Of a stretch of DNA of 64,000 bases, positions 8,705 to 18,668 are shown piece by piece (the first letter of the stretch is position 1; each line of letters opens with the position of its first letter). A model generated the notes under the pieces. The model had not been told where the DNA came from, did no database searches, and saw only the letters and a list, made by a program, of their open reading frames with translations. A program made the position numbers and the translations under genes. The stretch covers positions 1 through 64,000 of the forward strand of contig CAIQBG010000007.1 in NCBI GenBank assembly GCA_903870055.1. The letters run 5' to 3'. Origin of the DNA: an uncultured Pseudomonadota bacterium. Lineage in GTDB: Bacteria; Pseudomonadota; Gammaproteobacteria; Burkholderiales; Rhodocyclaceae.

Positions 8705-9517
8705 GTGACTCGTATTATTGTCGTAACTTCAGGTAAGGGCGGTGTCGGCAAAACCACGACCAGCGCCTCTTTCGCCAGTGGACTGGCTATGCGCGGCTTT
8801 AAAACCGCGGTTATCGACTTTGATGTGGGTCTACGCAACCTGGATCTGATCATGGGTTGTGAACGTCGCGTTGTTTACGATCTGGTTAACGTCATCTCGG
8901 GTGAAGCGACGCTGAATCAGGCGCTGATCAAAGATAAACATTGCGAAAACCTGTTCGTGCTGCCTGCATCGCAAACCCGTGATAAAGATGCACTGACTGA
9001 AGAAGGTGTCGAAAAGGTTCTGAAAGATCTGGAACACCTGGGCTTTGAATACGTCATTTGTGATTCGCCAGCCGGTATCGAGCGTGGTGCCGTTATGGCG
9101 CTCACCTTTGCCGACGAAGCCATTATCGTCACCAACCCGGAAGTCTCTTCCGTACGTGACTCGGATCGCATCCTGGGCATTCTGCAAGCGAAATCCAAGC
9201 GAGCGCAGGCTGGCGGCGAACCCGTTAAAGAACATCTGCTGGTGACCCGCTATTCACCCAAGCGTGTTGAAGACGGCGAAATGCTTTCATACAAAGACGT
9301 CCAGGAAATCCTGCGCGTGCCCATCATTGGCGTGATTCCGGAATCGGAGTCGGTGCTACATGCATCGAACCAAGGCACCCCGGCAATTCATATCGAACAA
9401 TCCGAAGTGGCTGAAGCCTACAAGGATGTCATCGCCCGTTTCCTAGGCGAAGATGCACCGCTGCGCTTTGTCTCGTACGAGAAGCCGGGTCTCTTCAAGC
9501 GTCTGTTCGGAGGCTAA
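8705..9517 (+). CDS. minD: Septum site-determining ATPase MinD
   Basis: MinD is a membrane-cycling ATPase that recruits MinC and is released by MinE. The 270 residues begin MTRIIVVTSGKGGVGKTT with the deviant Walker A at 11-17. FDVGLRNLDLIMGCERR and the switch DSPAGIERGA follow, and the amphipathic membrane-targeting tail ends GLFKRLFGG. The start is GTG at 8705, with GGGAG 6 bases upstream; an earlier ATG at 8651 would add 18 unrelated residues. It lies 74 bases after minC and 3 bases before minE. Confidence 0.97.
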   Translation: MTRIIVVTSGKGGVGKTTTSASFASGLAMRGFKTAVIDFDVGLRNLDLIMGCERRVVYDLVNVISGEATLNQALIKDKHCENLFVLPASQTRDKDALTEEGVEKVLKDLEHLGFEYVICDSPAGIERGAVMALTFADEAIIVTNPEVSSVRDSDRILGILQAKSKRAQAGGEPVKEHLLVTRYSPKRVEDGEMLSYKDVQEILRVPIIGVIPESESVLHASNQGTPAIHIEQSEVAEAYKDVIARFLGEDAPLRFVSYEKPGLFKRLFGG

Positions 9518-9520
9518 GCG

Positions 9521-9781
9521 ATGTCCCTGCTCTCCCTCATTTTTGGTTCCAAACCTAAAACGGCCAATATGGCCAAAGAACGACTGCAGCTGATCATTGC
9601 TCGTGAGCGCGTGGACGACGGCAAGCCTTCAGCCGACTTCCTACCTGCTATGCAGCAGGAACTCGTGGCAGTTATTTCCAAGTACGTACACGTCAACGCT
9701 GATGACATCAAAGTATCGATGGAAAAGAAAGGCAACTACGAAGTTCTTGAAGTTAACATCGTATTGCCCGAGCAGAACTAA
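9521..9781 (+). CDS. minE: Cell division topological specificity factor MinE
   Basis: MinE stimulates the MinD ATPase and drives pole-to-pole oscillation. The 86 residues show the membrane-binding N terminus (MSLLSLIFG), the anti-MinCD stretch [17 protein letters not shown] and a C-terminal topological domain ending in [17 protein letters not shown] precedes the ATG by 9 bases, within the end of minD. It is the last gene of minCDE and is followed by a strong hairpin. Confidence 0.96.
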   Translation: MSLLSLIFGSKPKTANMAKERLQLIIARERVDDGKPSADFLPAMQQELVAVISKYVHVNADDIKVSMEKKGNYEVLEVNIVLPEQN

Positions 9782-9798
9782 AGCGTCGCTGTCGACTT

Positions 9799-9836
9799 AA
9801 AACAGAAAAGGATCCCTCGGGATCCTTTTCTGTTTT
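9799..9836. terminator. Bidirectional terminator between minE and the CBS gene
   Basis: A perfect 17-bp stem (AAAACAGAAAAGGATCC with its complement) closes on a CTCG loop. A-rich and T-rich flanks make it work in both directions for the convergent minE and CBS-domain genes. Confidence 0.88.
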
Positions 9837-9849
9837 GTACGATGGAGAT

Positions 9850-10284
9850 TTAAGCGAGTATCTCGGCAATATCATTGGCGATTTTTATTTCGCGTTCAAA
9901 GTCCTGCCACTCAAAGCCCAATGCATCTCGAGCAGACACCATGCCCACCGGTTTACCCTGCTCCAGAACAGGTACATGCCGAAAACCATGTTGATGCATC
10001 AGGTGCAAAGCATGTGAAAGCGGTTTGTGCGCCTCAAGGCCGACAACATCTCGCGTCATAACCTTATCCAGTAGCGTTGTTGTTACATCTAGTCCTGCCG
10101 CTACCACACGGTTCAAGAGATCACGTTCAGTAAAGATGCCTGCCAGCGCACCACCCGCCTCGACAAGGACTGATCCAACGCCCTGAGCTTTCATGGCCTG
10201 CGCTGCTTCGAACACGGTCATTTGCGGACTGCCGATGACCAAAGGACGCTGACTCACAATCGACTGTAAATTTCTGTTAGGCAT
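9850..10284 (-). CDS. CBS-domain pair protein
   Basis: The 144-residue soluble protein consists of two CBS motifs (about 8-65 and 72-130), with the typical GSVLVEAGGALAGIFTERD and RHVPVLEQGKPVGMVSARD strands. Stand-alone CBS pairs often bind adenine nucleotides and act as sensors, but no partner is evident here. It is transcribed alone, convergent with minE, with a shared terminator. The specific role is unknown. Confidence 0.87.
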   Translation of the reverse strand: MPNRNLQSIVSQRPLVIGSPQMTVFEAAQAMKAQGVGSVLVEAGGALAGIFTERDLLNRVVAAGLDVTTTLLDKVMTRDVVGLEAHKPLSHALHLMHQHGFRHVPVLEQGKPVGMVSARDALGFEWQDFEREIKIANDIAEILA

Positions 10285-10373
10285 TATTGAGCTTCCTAAA
10301 GGTTGGGGTTCGTCTATATTCCTCCGAAACGCCAGTCGATCAAGCTGCGATGCAGCACACCCACCCTATGGCA

Positions 10374-10943
10374 TCAGCGCCATGCGCCGCTGAGCACTTT
10401 CTCCGCCCAAAGCAACGCAGAAAGGGTTTTACCATCCGTCAGCTCCCCTTTGCGCACCGCTTGCATCGCCTCATCCAGACTCAATTCAATCAACTCGAGA
10501 AATTCACCTTCATCAAGATTATTCTGACCGAGGAATGTTAGTGCCTCAGCCAGGAATATTTCGATGCGCTCGTTAGCATAGCCAATCGTCGGATGCATGG
10601 TGCCCAGATGACGCCATTCAGCCGCAGCATAGCCAGTTTCTTCGCGGAGCTCACGCTTAGCCGTGAGTAATGGATCCTCATTCGGATCAATCTTGCCTGC
10701 AGGCAACTCCAGCATGACGCGACCTACGGGATATCGATACTGACGTTCAAATATGAGTTTTCCATCCGGCAGTACCGGGATGATAACGACGGCACCCGGA
10801 TGAGTAACGTACTCTCTTACCCCTTCACTCCCATCGGGAAGACGCACTCGATCTCGCCTCACATCCAGTAAACGGCCTTGCCAGATCTGTTCACTACTAA
10901 TGCAGCTTTCAATCAGATGATCATCATTGTTGAGCTTGTCCAT
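10374..10943 (-). CDS. NUDIX hydrolase, ADP-ribose pyrophosphatase type
   Basis: The 189-residue protein carries the NUDIX box G-x5-E-x7-REL-x-EE-x-G in GKIDPNEDPLL...RELREETGYA (about 95-118). It also has the upstream strand PDGSEGVREYVTHPGAVVIIPVL and FERQYRYPVGRVMLELPAG typical of ADP-ribose pyrophosphatases (NudF-like). ATG at 10943 has AAGGA about 7 bases upstream; the TTG seven codons earlier lies in the nuo terminator and is rejected. It follows nuoN, as in several betaproteobacteria, but a terminator separates them. Substrate is inferred from family. Confidence 0.88.
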   Translation of the reverse strand: MDKLNNDDHLIESCISSEQIWQGRLLDVRRDRVRLPDGSEGVREYVTHPGAVVIIPVLPDGKLIFERQYRYPVGRVMLELPAGKIDPNEDPLLTAKRELREETGYAAAEWRHLGTMHPTIGYANERIEIFLAEALTFLGQNNLDEGEFLELIELSLDEAMQAVRKGELTDGKTLSALLWAEKVLSGAWR

Positions 10944-10961
10944 ATTTTTTCCTTTACAAAG

Positions 10962-10990
10962 CAAAACGCCCCGACGAACGGGGCGTTTTG
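10962..10990 (-). terminator. Intrinsic terminator after nuoN
   Basis: A perfect 12-bp stem, CAAAACGCCCCG with CGGGGCGTTTTG, closes on ACGAA. It lies 16 bases beyond the nuoN stop and should end the nuo transcript; its distal end overlaps the leader of the NUDIX gene. Confidence 0.82.
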
Positions 10991-11006
10991 TTGATCCTGT
11001 TGTTGC

Positions 11007-12479
11007 TTACAGCGAACGTAGCAACGAGAAAGCACAGAGTGACATGATCGTTTGCGGGAACAAGCCGAAAAGTGCAATGGCCAGACCATTGATCGACAGC
11101 AGCACACGCATATCCATTGGGGCAACGATTGGGCTTTCGTCGATCGGCTCATCAAAGTACATCACCTTGACGATACGCAGATAGTAGAAAGCACCGATCA
11201 GCGACATTAGCACCGCATAGATCGCCAGACCAATTTGGCCCGATGCAACCACAGCCTGAAGGATGGAGAATTTGGCAAAGAAACCAATGAAGAACGGGAC
11301 GCCGGCCATGGAGAACATGATCATCATCATGACTGCGGCAAACCATGGGCTACGCTTATTCAGACCCTTGAAGTCATCAATACGATCCGCTTCAAAGCCA
11401 GCGCGCGACAGAAGAATAATTACACCGAAGGCTGCCACGCTCATCATGACGTAGGACACGACATAGAACATCGAGGAGCTGTAGGCGTTAAGCGCAAAAC
11501 GTGCATCACCACCGACTACGCCGACCACAATACCCAGTAGCACAAAACCCATGTGAGAAATGGTCGAGTAAGCCAGCATGCGCTTGATATTGGTTTGTGG
11601 AATAGCCGCCAGATTACCAATGGCTAGGGATAGCACAGCCAGAATCAGCAACATCCCCTGCCAATCCGGTGCCAGCAACAGCAAGCCCGAAACCAGAAGA
11701 CGCATCGTGATGGCAAAAGCGGCCAGCTTAGGTGCGCCACCAATCAGCATGGTGATCGCTGTAGGAGCGCCTTGATAGACATCCGGCACCCACATATGGA
11801 ACGGTACGACACCGAGCTTGAAGGCCAAACCGGAAACAATGAAGACCAGACCAAAAATCAGAATCGTCGGGTTCGAGGCATTGGCCACGAGTGCATCGGA
11901 GATTTCCGGGATGCTCAGGGTGCCGGTTGCACCGTAGATCATCGACATACCATAGAGCAACAGGCCCGATGCCAGCGCACCCAGCACAAAGTACTTCATG
12001 GCGGCTTCGGTAGAAGCCACACTGTCACGGTTCATAGCAACCAGTGCGTAGACCGACAGCGATAGGAGTTCGATACCCAGATAGATCGTCAGCAGGTGGT
12101 TGGCCGAAATCATGACCATCATGCCGAGGGTCGCAAACAGCATCAGCACATAGAACTCACCACGACGCAGGTCTGGGCGCTGCAGTATATAAGGACGCGC
12201 ATAGAAAAGGGTCACAATGGCCGTCAGATAGAGCACCAGTTTGAGCAGGTCGCCCATCAGGTCATCGACATACAGACCGTTAAACGCATAGACCACTTCA
12301 CCGGTGCTGGTGAATAGCGTCAGAATGGCTGCGCCAACCAATGTCAACATCGTCAGCACAAAGGTCGATGTATGGCTCGGATCCTTAACAAAAAGATCCA
12401 GAATCAGAATCAGACAGCCCATGGCCAGAACCAGAACTTCTGGGCTGGCTGTTATGAGATCAAGCACGTAGGGGTTCAT
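11007..12479 (-). CDS. nuoN: NADH-quinone oxidoreductase subunit N
   Basis: NuoN is one of three antiporter-like membrane subunits of complex I that translocate protons. The 490-residue protein is almost wholly hydrophobic with about 14 helices. It shows the [18 protein letters not shown] signature, the [17 protein letters not shown] lysine-bearing helix and YSTISHMGF. It is the last gene of nuoA-N, 14 bases after nuoM, and is followed by a terminator. Confidence 0.96.
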   Translation of the reverse strand: MNPYVLDLITASPEVLVLAMGCLILILDLFVKDPSHTSTFVLTMLTLVGAAILTLFTSTGEVVYAFNGLYVDDLMGDLLKLVLYLTAIVTLFYARPYILQRPDLRRGEFYVLMLFATLGMMVMISANHLLTIYLGIELLSLSVYALVAMNRDSVASTEAAMKYFVLGALASGLLLYGMSMIYGATGTLSIPEISDALVANASNPTILIFGLVFIVSGLAFKLGVVPFHMWVPDVYQGAPTAITMLIGGAPKLAAFAITMRLLVSGLLLLAPDWQGMLLILAVLSLAIGNLAAIPQTNIKRMLAYSTISHMGFVLLGIVVGVVGGDARFALNAYSSSMFYVVSYVMMSVAAFGVIILLSRAGFEADRIDDFKGLNKRSPWFAAVMMMIMFSMAGVPFFIGFFAKFSILQAVVASGQIGLAIYAVLMSLIGAFYYLRIVKVMYFDEPIDESPIVAPMDMRVLLSINGLAIALFGLFPQTIMSLCAFSLLRSL

Positions 12480-12493
12480 ATCGACTGGTTCCG

Positions 12494-13984
12494 TTACTGG
12501 AGTTTGCTGATTGCTACGTGACGCAGCAGGTCATTAACAGAGGTATGCATGATGTGCGTTACCGGTTCCGGGTAAAGACCCATTGCCATCACAAAGAAGG
12601 CCAGAATCAGAAGGATAGCGAGTTCACGCTTATTCACATCGGTCAGTTCTTCAACATGGTGATTGGTAATTGGCCCGAAAATCACGCGCTTGTACATCCA
12701 CAGCGTGTAGGCGGCACCCACGATCATGGTGGTTGCAGCAATCACAGCAACCCAGAAGTTAACTTCAATCGCGCCCATCAGCACCATGAACTCGCCAACG
12801 AAACCGGATGTTGCAGGCAAACCCGCATTGGCCATGGCAAAGAGCATCATGAATGCTGCATATATAGGCATACGGTAGACAATGCCACCGCAATCAGAAA
12901 TCAGATGCGAGTGCAGACGGTCGTAAATCACGCCAATACAGAAGAACATGGCACCGGCAACAAAGCCGTGCGAGATCATCTGAACAATGGCACCTTCAAC
13001 AGCCAGCGGCGTGAACAGGAAGAAACCCAGGGTCACAAAGCCCATGTGAGCGATGGATGAGTAAGCCACCAGACGTTTCATGTCGGCTTGTACCAGTGCC
13101 ACAAAACCGATGTACACCACAGCAATCAAGGACAAGGTGATCATCAACCACGACAGTTCGTGCGATGCATCAGGCAGAATCGGTAGAGAGAAACGCAGGA
13201 ATCCGTAGGCACCAAGCTTCAGCGCAATAGCGGCCAGAATGATGGAACCACCGGTTGGCGCTTCAGGGTGAGCATCAGGCAACCAGGTGTGTACTGGCCA
13301 CATCGGCACCTTAACGGCAAAGGCGATCAGGAATGCCATAAAGATGGCAATCTGCGGACCCATTGGAATAGGCATCTGATGCCAATCCAGAATAGAGAAG
13401 CTGCCACCCGAGTAGATAAACAGATACAACTGGGCAACCAGGAAAAGCAACGAACCGAACAGCGTGTACAGGAAGAACTTGATGGCTGCGTAAACACGGT
13501 TATGACCACCCCAGATACCGATAATCAGGTACATCGGGATCAGTGAGGCTTCGAAGAAGACGTAGAACAGAATACCGTCAAGCGCACAGAAGATGCCATT
13601 GAACAGACCCGACATAATCAGGAATGCCGCATTGTATTGGGCAACCTTGAACTTGATCACCTGCCAGCCGGCCAGCACAACGATCACCGTGATAAAGCTA
13701 TTCAGGATGATGAATGGCATCGAGATGCCATCAACGCCAAGGTGGTAGTTAATGTTGAAGCGTGGAATCCAAGGCGCCAGTTCAACAAACTGCATCACTG
13801 TCGAGGACGCGTCGAAGTTCGTGTACAGCGGGATAGTAATCAGGAGACCCGCCAGGGCACCGATCAGGGAAAGGATGCGCGAGAGCCCGGGATTGCTATC
13901 ACGACCGACTGCCAGAATAAGCAGGCCGGCCATGATGGGAATCCAGATAGCAAGCGATAGTAGCGGGTAACCAGACATAGTCAT
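12494..13984 (-). CDS. nuoM: NADH-quinone oxidoreductase subunit M
   Basis: NuoM is the middle antiporter-like proton-pumping subunit of complex I. The 496 residues have about 14 membrane helices. Conserved elements are the glutamate-bearing [14 protein letters not shown], the [21 protein letters not shown] motif and [12 protein letters not shown]. The start may be ATG 13984 or the ATG two codons later. It sits 46 bases after nuoL. Confidence 0.96.
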   Translation of the reverse strand: MTMSGYPLLSLAIWIPIMAGLLILAVGRDSNPGLSRILSLIGALAGLLITIPLYTNFDASSTVMQFVELAPWIPRFNINYHLGVDGISMPFIILNSFITVIVVLAGWQVIKFKVAQYNAAFLIMSGLFNGIFCALDGILFYVFFEASLIPMYLIIGIWGGHNRVYAAIKFFLYTLFGSLLFLVAQLYLFIYSGGSFSILDWHQMPIPMGPQIAIFMAFLIAFAVKVPMWPVHTWLPDAHPEAPTGGSIILAAIALKLGAYGFLRFSLPILPDASHELSWLMITLSLIAVVYIGFVALVQADMKRLVAYSSIAHMGFVTLGFFLFTPLAVEGAIVQMISHGFVAGAMFFCIGVIYDRLHSHLISDCGGIVYRMPIYAAFMMLFAMANAGLPATSGFVGEFMVLMGAIEVNFWVAVIAATTMIVGAAYTLWMYKRVIFGPITNHHVEELTDVNKRELAILLILAFFVMAMGLYPEPVTHIMHTSVNDLLRHVAISKLQ

Positions 13985-14030
13985 TTCCAGAAAATACAGA
14001 GGCAGCGCAATTGGAACCGGTTGATTGAAA

Positions 14031-16091
14031 TCAGGTTGTGAAGAACCACAGCGTTAGCAGGGCAAACACACCGATGATCATCGTAAAGGCGTACTGGTAC
14101 AGATAGCCTGTCTGGAAGTGACGGACAATGCCTGCCACTACACCGACCAGCTTCGCTGAACCATTAACAAAGAAACCGTCAATGATTGTTGCTTCACCGA
14201 AGCGATTCAGGAAGGCGCCGAGCTTGCGGGCACCCCCTGCAAATACCGCCATATTGAAAGCATCAAAGTAGTATTTGTTGTCCATCAGCTTGTAGATGCC
14301 GCTGAACTTCTTGGCCAGCGCATCAGGAATCGATGGCTTCACCATATAGAAGTAATACGTCACCACAATACCTGCCATCATCAGCCAGAACGGAACCGTC
14401 TGGATCGAATGGATTGCCATAGCCAGTGGACCGTGGAACTCTTCTTCCATATTGGCCATGACTGGCATGCCCTTATTAACAGCGATGACGCCATCAAAGA
14501 AGGATCCGTAAAGCATCGGATCAATAGCGAAGTAACCGATGATGACCGATGGAATAGCCAGCATGATCAGCGGGAAAGTGACAACCCATGGTGACTCGTG
14601 TGGCTTGTCACCTGGCTGCAGGCCATGGTGATGCTCTTCGTGTCCGTGGTCATCATGTCCATGCGCATCTTGTGCGTCATGAGCATGGTCGTCATGCGCA
14701 TGCGCTGCAGCAACGTGAGCAGCATCATTCCAGCGCTCAGGGCCGTGGAATACGATGAAGTATGACCGGAAGGTGTAATAGGTCGTTACGAATACACTGG
14801 CCGTAACGGCAAACAGTGCGTAACCCGAACCGGGGATGTTCGAGAAATGTACGGCTTCGATGATCGAATCTTTCGAGTAGAAACCCGAGAAAAATGGGAA
14901 AGCGATCAAAGAGAGCGAACCAATCAGTGTCGTAATCCAGGTGATTGGCATGTATTTCCACAGGCCGCCCATGTTACGGATGTCCTGATCGTGGTGCATG
15001 CCGATAATGACCGAACCCGCGCCGAGGAACAGCAATGCCTTGAAGAAAGCGTGCGTCATCAGATGGAAGATAGCGATCGGATATGCAGCCACACCCAGCG
15101 CCACAGTCATATAGCCAAGTTGCGACAGTGTTGAATAGGCCACGATACGCTTGATATCGTTCTGGATCATGCCCAGGAAGCCCATAAACAGTGCCGTTGT
15201 GGCGCCAATAATCAAGACAAACGACAGTGCAGTTGGCGACAGGTTAAACAGCGGCGAACAACGTGCCACCATAAAGATACCCGCAGTCACCATCGTCGCA
15301 GCGTGGATCAGTGCCGAAATTGGTGTCGGGCCTTCCATCGAGTCAGGCAGCCACACATGGAGAGGCACTTGAGCTGATTTACCCATCGCGCCGATGAACA
15401 GGCAGATACAGGTGACGGTCATCAGCGACCATTCGGCGGAACCTACCAGATTAATCGTTTTGTCAGCCAGCGATGGTGCAGCATCGAATACCGTTTTGTA
15501 GTCGAGCGTACCGAAATAGGCGAGAACCAGACCAATACCAAGGATAAAACCGAAGTCACCCACACGGTTGACCAGGAATGCCTTCAGGTTGGCAAAAATG
15601 GCCGTGTCACGGTTCATGTAGAAACCGATGAGCAGGTACGAAACCAGACCCACTGCTTCCCAGCCAAAGAACAGTTGCAGGAAGTTATTGCTCATCACCA
15701 GCATGAGCATCGAGAAGGTAAACAAGCTGATATACGAGAAGAAGCGGCGGAAACCGTCATCATCAGACATGTAACCGATGGTGTAGATGTGTACCAGCAA
15801 TGAGACTGATGTCACCACACACATCATCATCGCCGTTAGCGTATCAATCTGGAAGCCAACGCTAAAGGTGTAGTTGCCACTGGTCGCCCATGTGTACAGG
15901 TTGCCATAGAACGTATGGCCTGCCAGTACATCTTGCAAAACAAGGAGTGAAGCAACCAGAGATATGGCTACGCCGAGAATGGTCACCCCTGCTGAGAACC
16001 AGCGAGGAGCAACACGGCAAGTAAAGCCAGCCAAGGCAGCACCGACTAACGGTGCCAGGGGTACGGTGAGGTAAAGGGATTTCATGTCCAT
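14031..16091 (-). CDS. nuoL: NADH-quinone oxidoreductase subunit L
   Basis: NuoL is the distal antiporter-like subunit of complex I with the long lateral helix. The 686 residues include the FFGWEAVGLVSYLLIGFY helix, KSAQVPLHVWLPDSMEGPTP and YSTLSQLGYM. Between about residues 455 and 490 lies a His/Asp-rich cytoplasm- or periplasm-facing loop with about 13 histidines. It is absent from E. coli NuoL and makes the protein some 70 residues longer. AGGAA 7 bases upstream supports ATG 16091. Confidence 0.96.
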   Translation of the reverse strand: MDMKSLYLTVPLAPLVGAALAGFTCRVAPRWFSAGVTILGVAISLVASLLVLQDVLAGHTFYGNLYTWATSGNYTFSVGFQIDTLTAMMMCVVTSVSLLVHIYTIGYMSDDDGFRRFFSYISLFTFSMLMLVMSNNFLQLFFGWEAVGLVSYLLIGFYMNRDTAIFANLKAFLVNRVGDFGFILGIGLVLAYFGTLDYKTVFDAAPSLADKTINLVGSAEWSLMTVTCICLFIGAMGKSAQVPLHVWLPDSMEGPTPISALIHAATMVTAGIFMVARCSPLFNLSPTALSFVLIIGATTALFMGFLGMIQNDIKRIVAYSTLSQLGYMTVALGVAAYPIAIFHLMTHAFFKALLFLGAGSVIIGMHHDQDIRNMGGLWKYMPITWITTLIGSLSLIAFPFFSGFYSKDSIIEAVHFSNIPGSGYALFAVTASVFVTTYYTFRSYFIVFHGPERWNDAAHVAAAHAHDDHAHDAQDAHGHDDHGHEEHHHGLQPGDKPHESPWVVTFPLIMLAIPSVIIGYFAIDPMLYGSFFDGVIAVNKGMPVMANMEEEFHGPLAMAIHSIQTVPFWLMMAGIVVTYYFYMVKPSIPDALAKKFSGIYKLMDNKYYFDAFNMAVFAGGARKLGAFLNRFGEATIIDGFFVNGSAKLVGVVAGIVRHFQTGYLYQYAFTMIIGVFALLTLWFFTT

Positions 16092-16105
16092 GAGACGATT
16101 CCTGC

Positions 16106-16411
16106 TTAGCCCTTCATACGGTCGAGATCATCCACATGAATCGTGGACAGATTACGGAACAGAACAACCAGAATGGCCAGACCGATTGCCGATTCGGCAG
16201 CGGCCACAGCCAGAATAAAGAATACGAACACTTGGCCGTTCAGATCCTGTAGGAAATGAGAGAAGGCAATGAAGTTGGTATTCACGGCCAGCAGCATCAA
16301 TTCGATGGCCATCAGCAAAATGATCAGATTTTTCCGGTTGAGGAAAAGTCCGATCACGCTAATGCCGAAAAGCACAGCAGCCAGGACGAGGAAATGTGAG
16401 AGGGTCAGCAA
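16106..16411 (-). CDS. nuoK: NADH-quinone oxidoreductase subunit K
   Basis: NuoK is a small MrpC-like membrane subunit of complex I. Its 101 residues form three helices. The two buried glutamates needed for proton pumping are visible in [13 protein letters not shown] and [13 protein letters not shown]. It is 30 bases downstream of nuoJ and 14 bases upstream of nuoL. Confidence 0.96.
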   Translation of the reverse strand: MLTLSHFLVLAAVLFGISVIGLFLNRKNLIILLMAIELMLLAVNTNFIAFSHFLQDLNGQVFVFFILAVAAAESAIGLAILVVLFRNLSTIHVDDLDRMKG

Positions 16412-16441
16412 GGCAGTCTCCGGTTCTAACTCGGTCTGGGG

Positions 16442-17095
16442 TTACTTGGCCGCACCATCACCGGCTTCCGATTCGGGAGCAGCGGTAACAGCGGGTTGTG
16501 GTTTAACAGCGTCCATTTTCACGACGCGCAGACGATCAGCCGCTTTAACAGCCACTTGATCGGCAATAACTTGCCGCTTGGTATCTTTACGACCGCGGTA
16601 GGTAAGAATGATGGCAGCAATAATGGCCACCAGCAGAATGGCTGCAGCAACCTGATCCGGATAGGTGTACTGCGTGTAGAGCAGCAGACCCAGATCCTTC
16701 GTATTGGACGAGTTGGCTAGCTCTGGTGGCAGCGGCGTATCGAGCACCTGGAAGTATTGACCACCCAGGACAATGCTCATTTCGAGAATCATCAGGATGC
16801 CAATCAGGGCACCTAAAGGCAGGTAGCTCCAGAAGCCCTGACGCAAACGATCAAAGTTGATGTCGAGCATCATCACGACGAACAGGAACAGCACCATCAC
16901 TGCACCCACGTAGACCAGAATCAGCACGATGGCCAGAAACTCGGCCTGAGCGAGCATCCAGACTGCGCCAGCTGTAAAGAAGCTGAGCACCAGGAACATG
17001 GCAGCATTAACAGGGTTACGCGATGTAATCACGCCCAGACTGGAACCAACCAGAATGGCCGACAGCACGTAAAAGAGGATCAGTTTGAATTCCAT
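16442..17095 (-). CDS. nuoJ: NADH-quinone oxidoreductase subunit J
   Basis: NuoJ is a membrane subunit of complex I with five helices in its first 165 residues. The signature includes SRNPVNAAMFLVLSFFTAGAV-like order (NPVNAAMFLVLSF) and LVYVGAVMVLFLFVVMM, the pi-bulge helix. The 217-residue protein ends in a charged tail (about 170-217) with Ala/Pro/Glu content. It begins 9 bases after nuoI. Confidence 0.95.
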   Translation of the reverse strand: MEFKLILFYVLSAILVGSSLGVITSRNPVNAAMFLVLSFFTAGAVWMLAQAEFLAIVLILVYVGAVMVLFLFVVMMLDINFDRLRQGFWSYLPLGALIGILMILEMSIVLGGQYFQVLDTPLPPELANSSNTKDLGLLLYTQYTYPDQVAAAILLVAIIAAIILTYRGRKDTKRQVIADQVAVKAADRLRVVKMDAVKPQPAVTAAPESEAGDGAAK

Positions 17096-17104
17096 CTGTA
17101 ATCC

Positions 17105-17614
17105 TTAGCGGTATGGGGCATCGCCAGCACGGTCGGCAGCGATCTGGGTTTCATAACGATCCCCATTCGCCAGCAGCATCGGCTTGGTGTAATACAAATC
17201 ACCACGCGCTTCACCGTGGTACTCGAAGACGCGGGTTTCGACAATGGCATCAACCGGGCAGGCTTCTTCGCAGAAGCCACAGAAAATGCACTTGGTCAGG
17301 TCGATGTCGTAGCGTGTCGTACGGCGGCTACCGTCATCACGCTGATCTGACTCAATGGTAATCGCCATCGCCGGGCAAATTGCTTCACACAGTTTACAGG
17401 CGATACAACGTTCTTCCCCATTTGGGTAACGGCGCAGCGCATGCAGACCACGGAAGCGACGGCTTTGCGGTGTTTTTTCTTCCGGATACTGAACAGTGAT
17501 TTTCGGCTGGAAAAAATACCAACCAGTCACACTCAGACCTTTGCAGAGCTCTTTCAGGAACAGGCTGTTAACAACCTGTTTGCTCTTGGTGACGAATTCG
17601 CTAATGGCACCCAT
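17105..17614 (-). CDS. nuoI: NADH-quinone oxidoreductase subunit I
   Basis: NuoI is the 2x[4Fe-4S] ferredoxin-like subunit of the complex I connecting arm. The 169 residues show [12 protein letters not shown] (C70, C73, C76, C80) and [12 protein letters not shown] (C109, C112, C115, C119). [18 protein letters not shown] just before the first motif is typical. It is 4 bases downstream of nuoH. Confidence 0.97.
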   Translation of the reverse strand: MGAISEFVTKSKQVVNSLFLKELCKGLSVTGWYFFQPKITVQYPEEKTPQSRRFRGLHALRRYPNGEERCIACKLCEAICPAMAITIESDQRDDGSRRTTRYDIDLTKCIFCGFCEEACPVDAIVETRVFEYHGEARGDLYYTKPMLLANGDRYETQIAADRAGDAPYR

Positions 17615-17618
17615 GATC

Positions 17619-18668
17619 TTAGTTCCAGATATTCAGCGGAGAAATCAACCAGACACCTGTCACGACCAACCAGATGATCGTCAGGGGAATGAACACTTTC
17701 CAGCCCAGACGCATGATCTGGTCATAACGGTAACGCGGGAATGTTGCGCGGAACCACAGGAAGCAGAAGAGCAGTGCCGATGCCTTGACGGCAAGCCAGA
17801 AGAAACCGTCTGGCAGGAAACCCACCGGCGACAGCCAACCACCCAGGAACATGATGGCTGTCAGGATGCTGATCAGGATCATGTTGGCGTATTCAGCCAG
17901 GAAGAACAGGGCAAATGCAAAGCCCGAGTAATCCACGTGGAAGCCAGCGACGATTTCCGATTCACCTTCTGCCACGTCAAACGGAGCACGGTTGGTTTCG
18001 GCCACCCCGGAGATGAAGTAAACGAGGAACATCGGGAAAAGGGGTAGCCAGTTCCAGGACAGGATGCCTACACCGAAATCTGCAAACAGACCCTTACCCT
18101 GCCCGTTAACGATATCCGACAGGTTCAAGCTCTGCGAAACCATCAGCACGCACACCAAGGCAAAGCCCATGGCGATTTCGTAGGAAACCATCTGAGCCGC
18201 ACAACGCATCGCACCCAGGAAAGCGTACTTGGAGTTAGAGGACCAACCGGCGAGGATCACACCGTAAATACCGACCGAGGATAGCGCCAGCACAAACAGC
18301 AGGCCAGCATCGATATCGGCTAATACAAGGCCATCGGCAAACGGGATAACTGCCCAGGCCACGAGCGCTGGTGCAATCGACAGCACTGGTGCCAGGATAA
18401 ACAAGCCCTTGCTGGCAACAGTTGGCACGATGCTTTCTTTGAGCAGCAGCTTCACGCCATCGGCGATCGGTTGCAGCAGACCCCATGGACCAACGCGGTT
18501 CGGGCCGATACGGATCTGCATGTAGCCAATGACTTTACGTTCGAAGTACGTCAGATAGGCAACAGCCAGAAGCAGCGGTGCAACGATGGCCACAATCTTG
18601 AGAACCGACCAGATCAATGGCCAGGCCGCCCCAAACAGATTTTGACCCACTTGAATCATGGCATCCAT
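17619..18668 (-). CDS. nuoH: NADH-quinone oxidoreductase subunit H
   Basis: NuoH lines the quinone chamber of complex I. The 349 residues have about eight helices, with [35 protein letters not shown] and [13 protein letters not shown] loops that are among the most conserved in the complex. ATG 18668 shares one base with the nuoG stop (TGATG) and has GGAG 8 bases upstream. An in-frame GTG three codons earlier is less likely. Confidence 0.96.
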   Translation of the reverse strand: MDAMIQVGQNLFGAAWPLIWSVLKIVAIVAPLLLAVAYLTYFERKVIGYMQIRIGPNRVGPWGLLQPIADGVKLLLKESIVPTVASKGLFILAPVLSIAPALVAWAVIPFADGLVLADIDAGLLFVLALSSVGIYGVILAGWSSNSKYAFLGAMRCAAQMVSYEIAMGFALVCVLMVSQSLNLSDIVNGQGKGLFADFGVGILSWNWLPLFPMFLVYFISGVAETNRAPFDVAEGESEIVAGFHVDYSGFAFALFFLAEYANMILISILTAIMFLGGWLSPVGFLPDGFFWLAVKASALLFCFLWFRATFPRYRYDQIMRLGWKVFIPLTIIWLVVTGVWLISPLNIWN

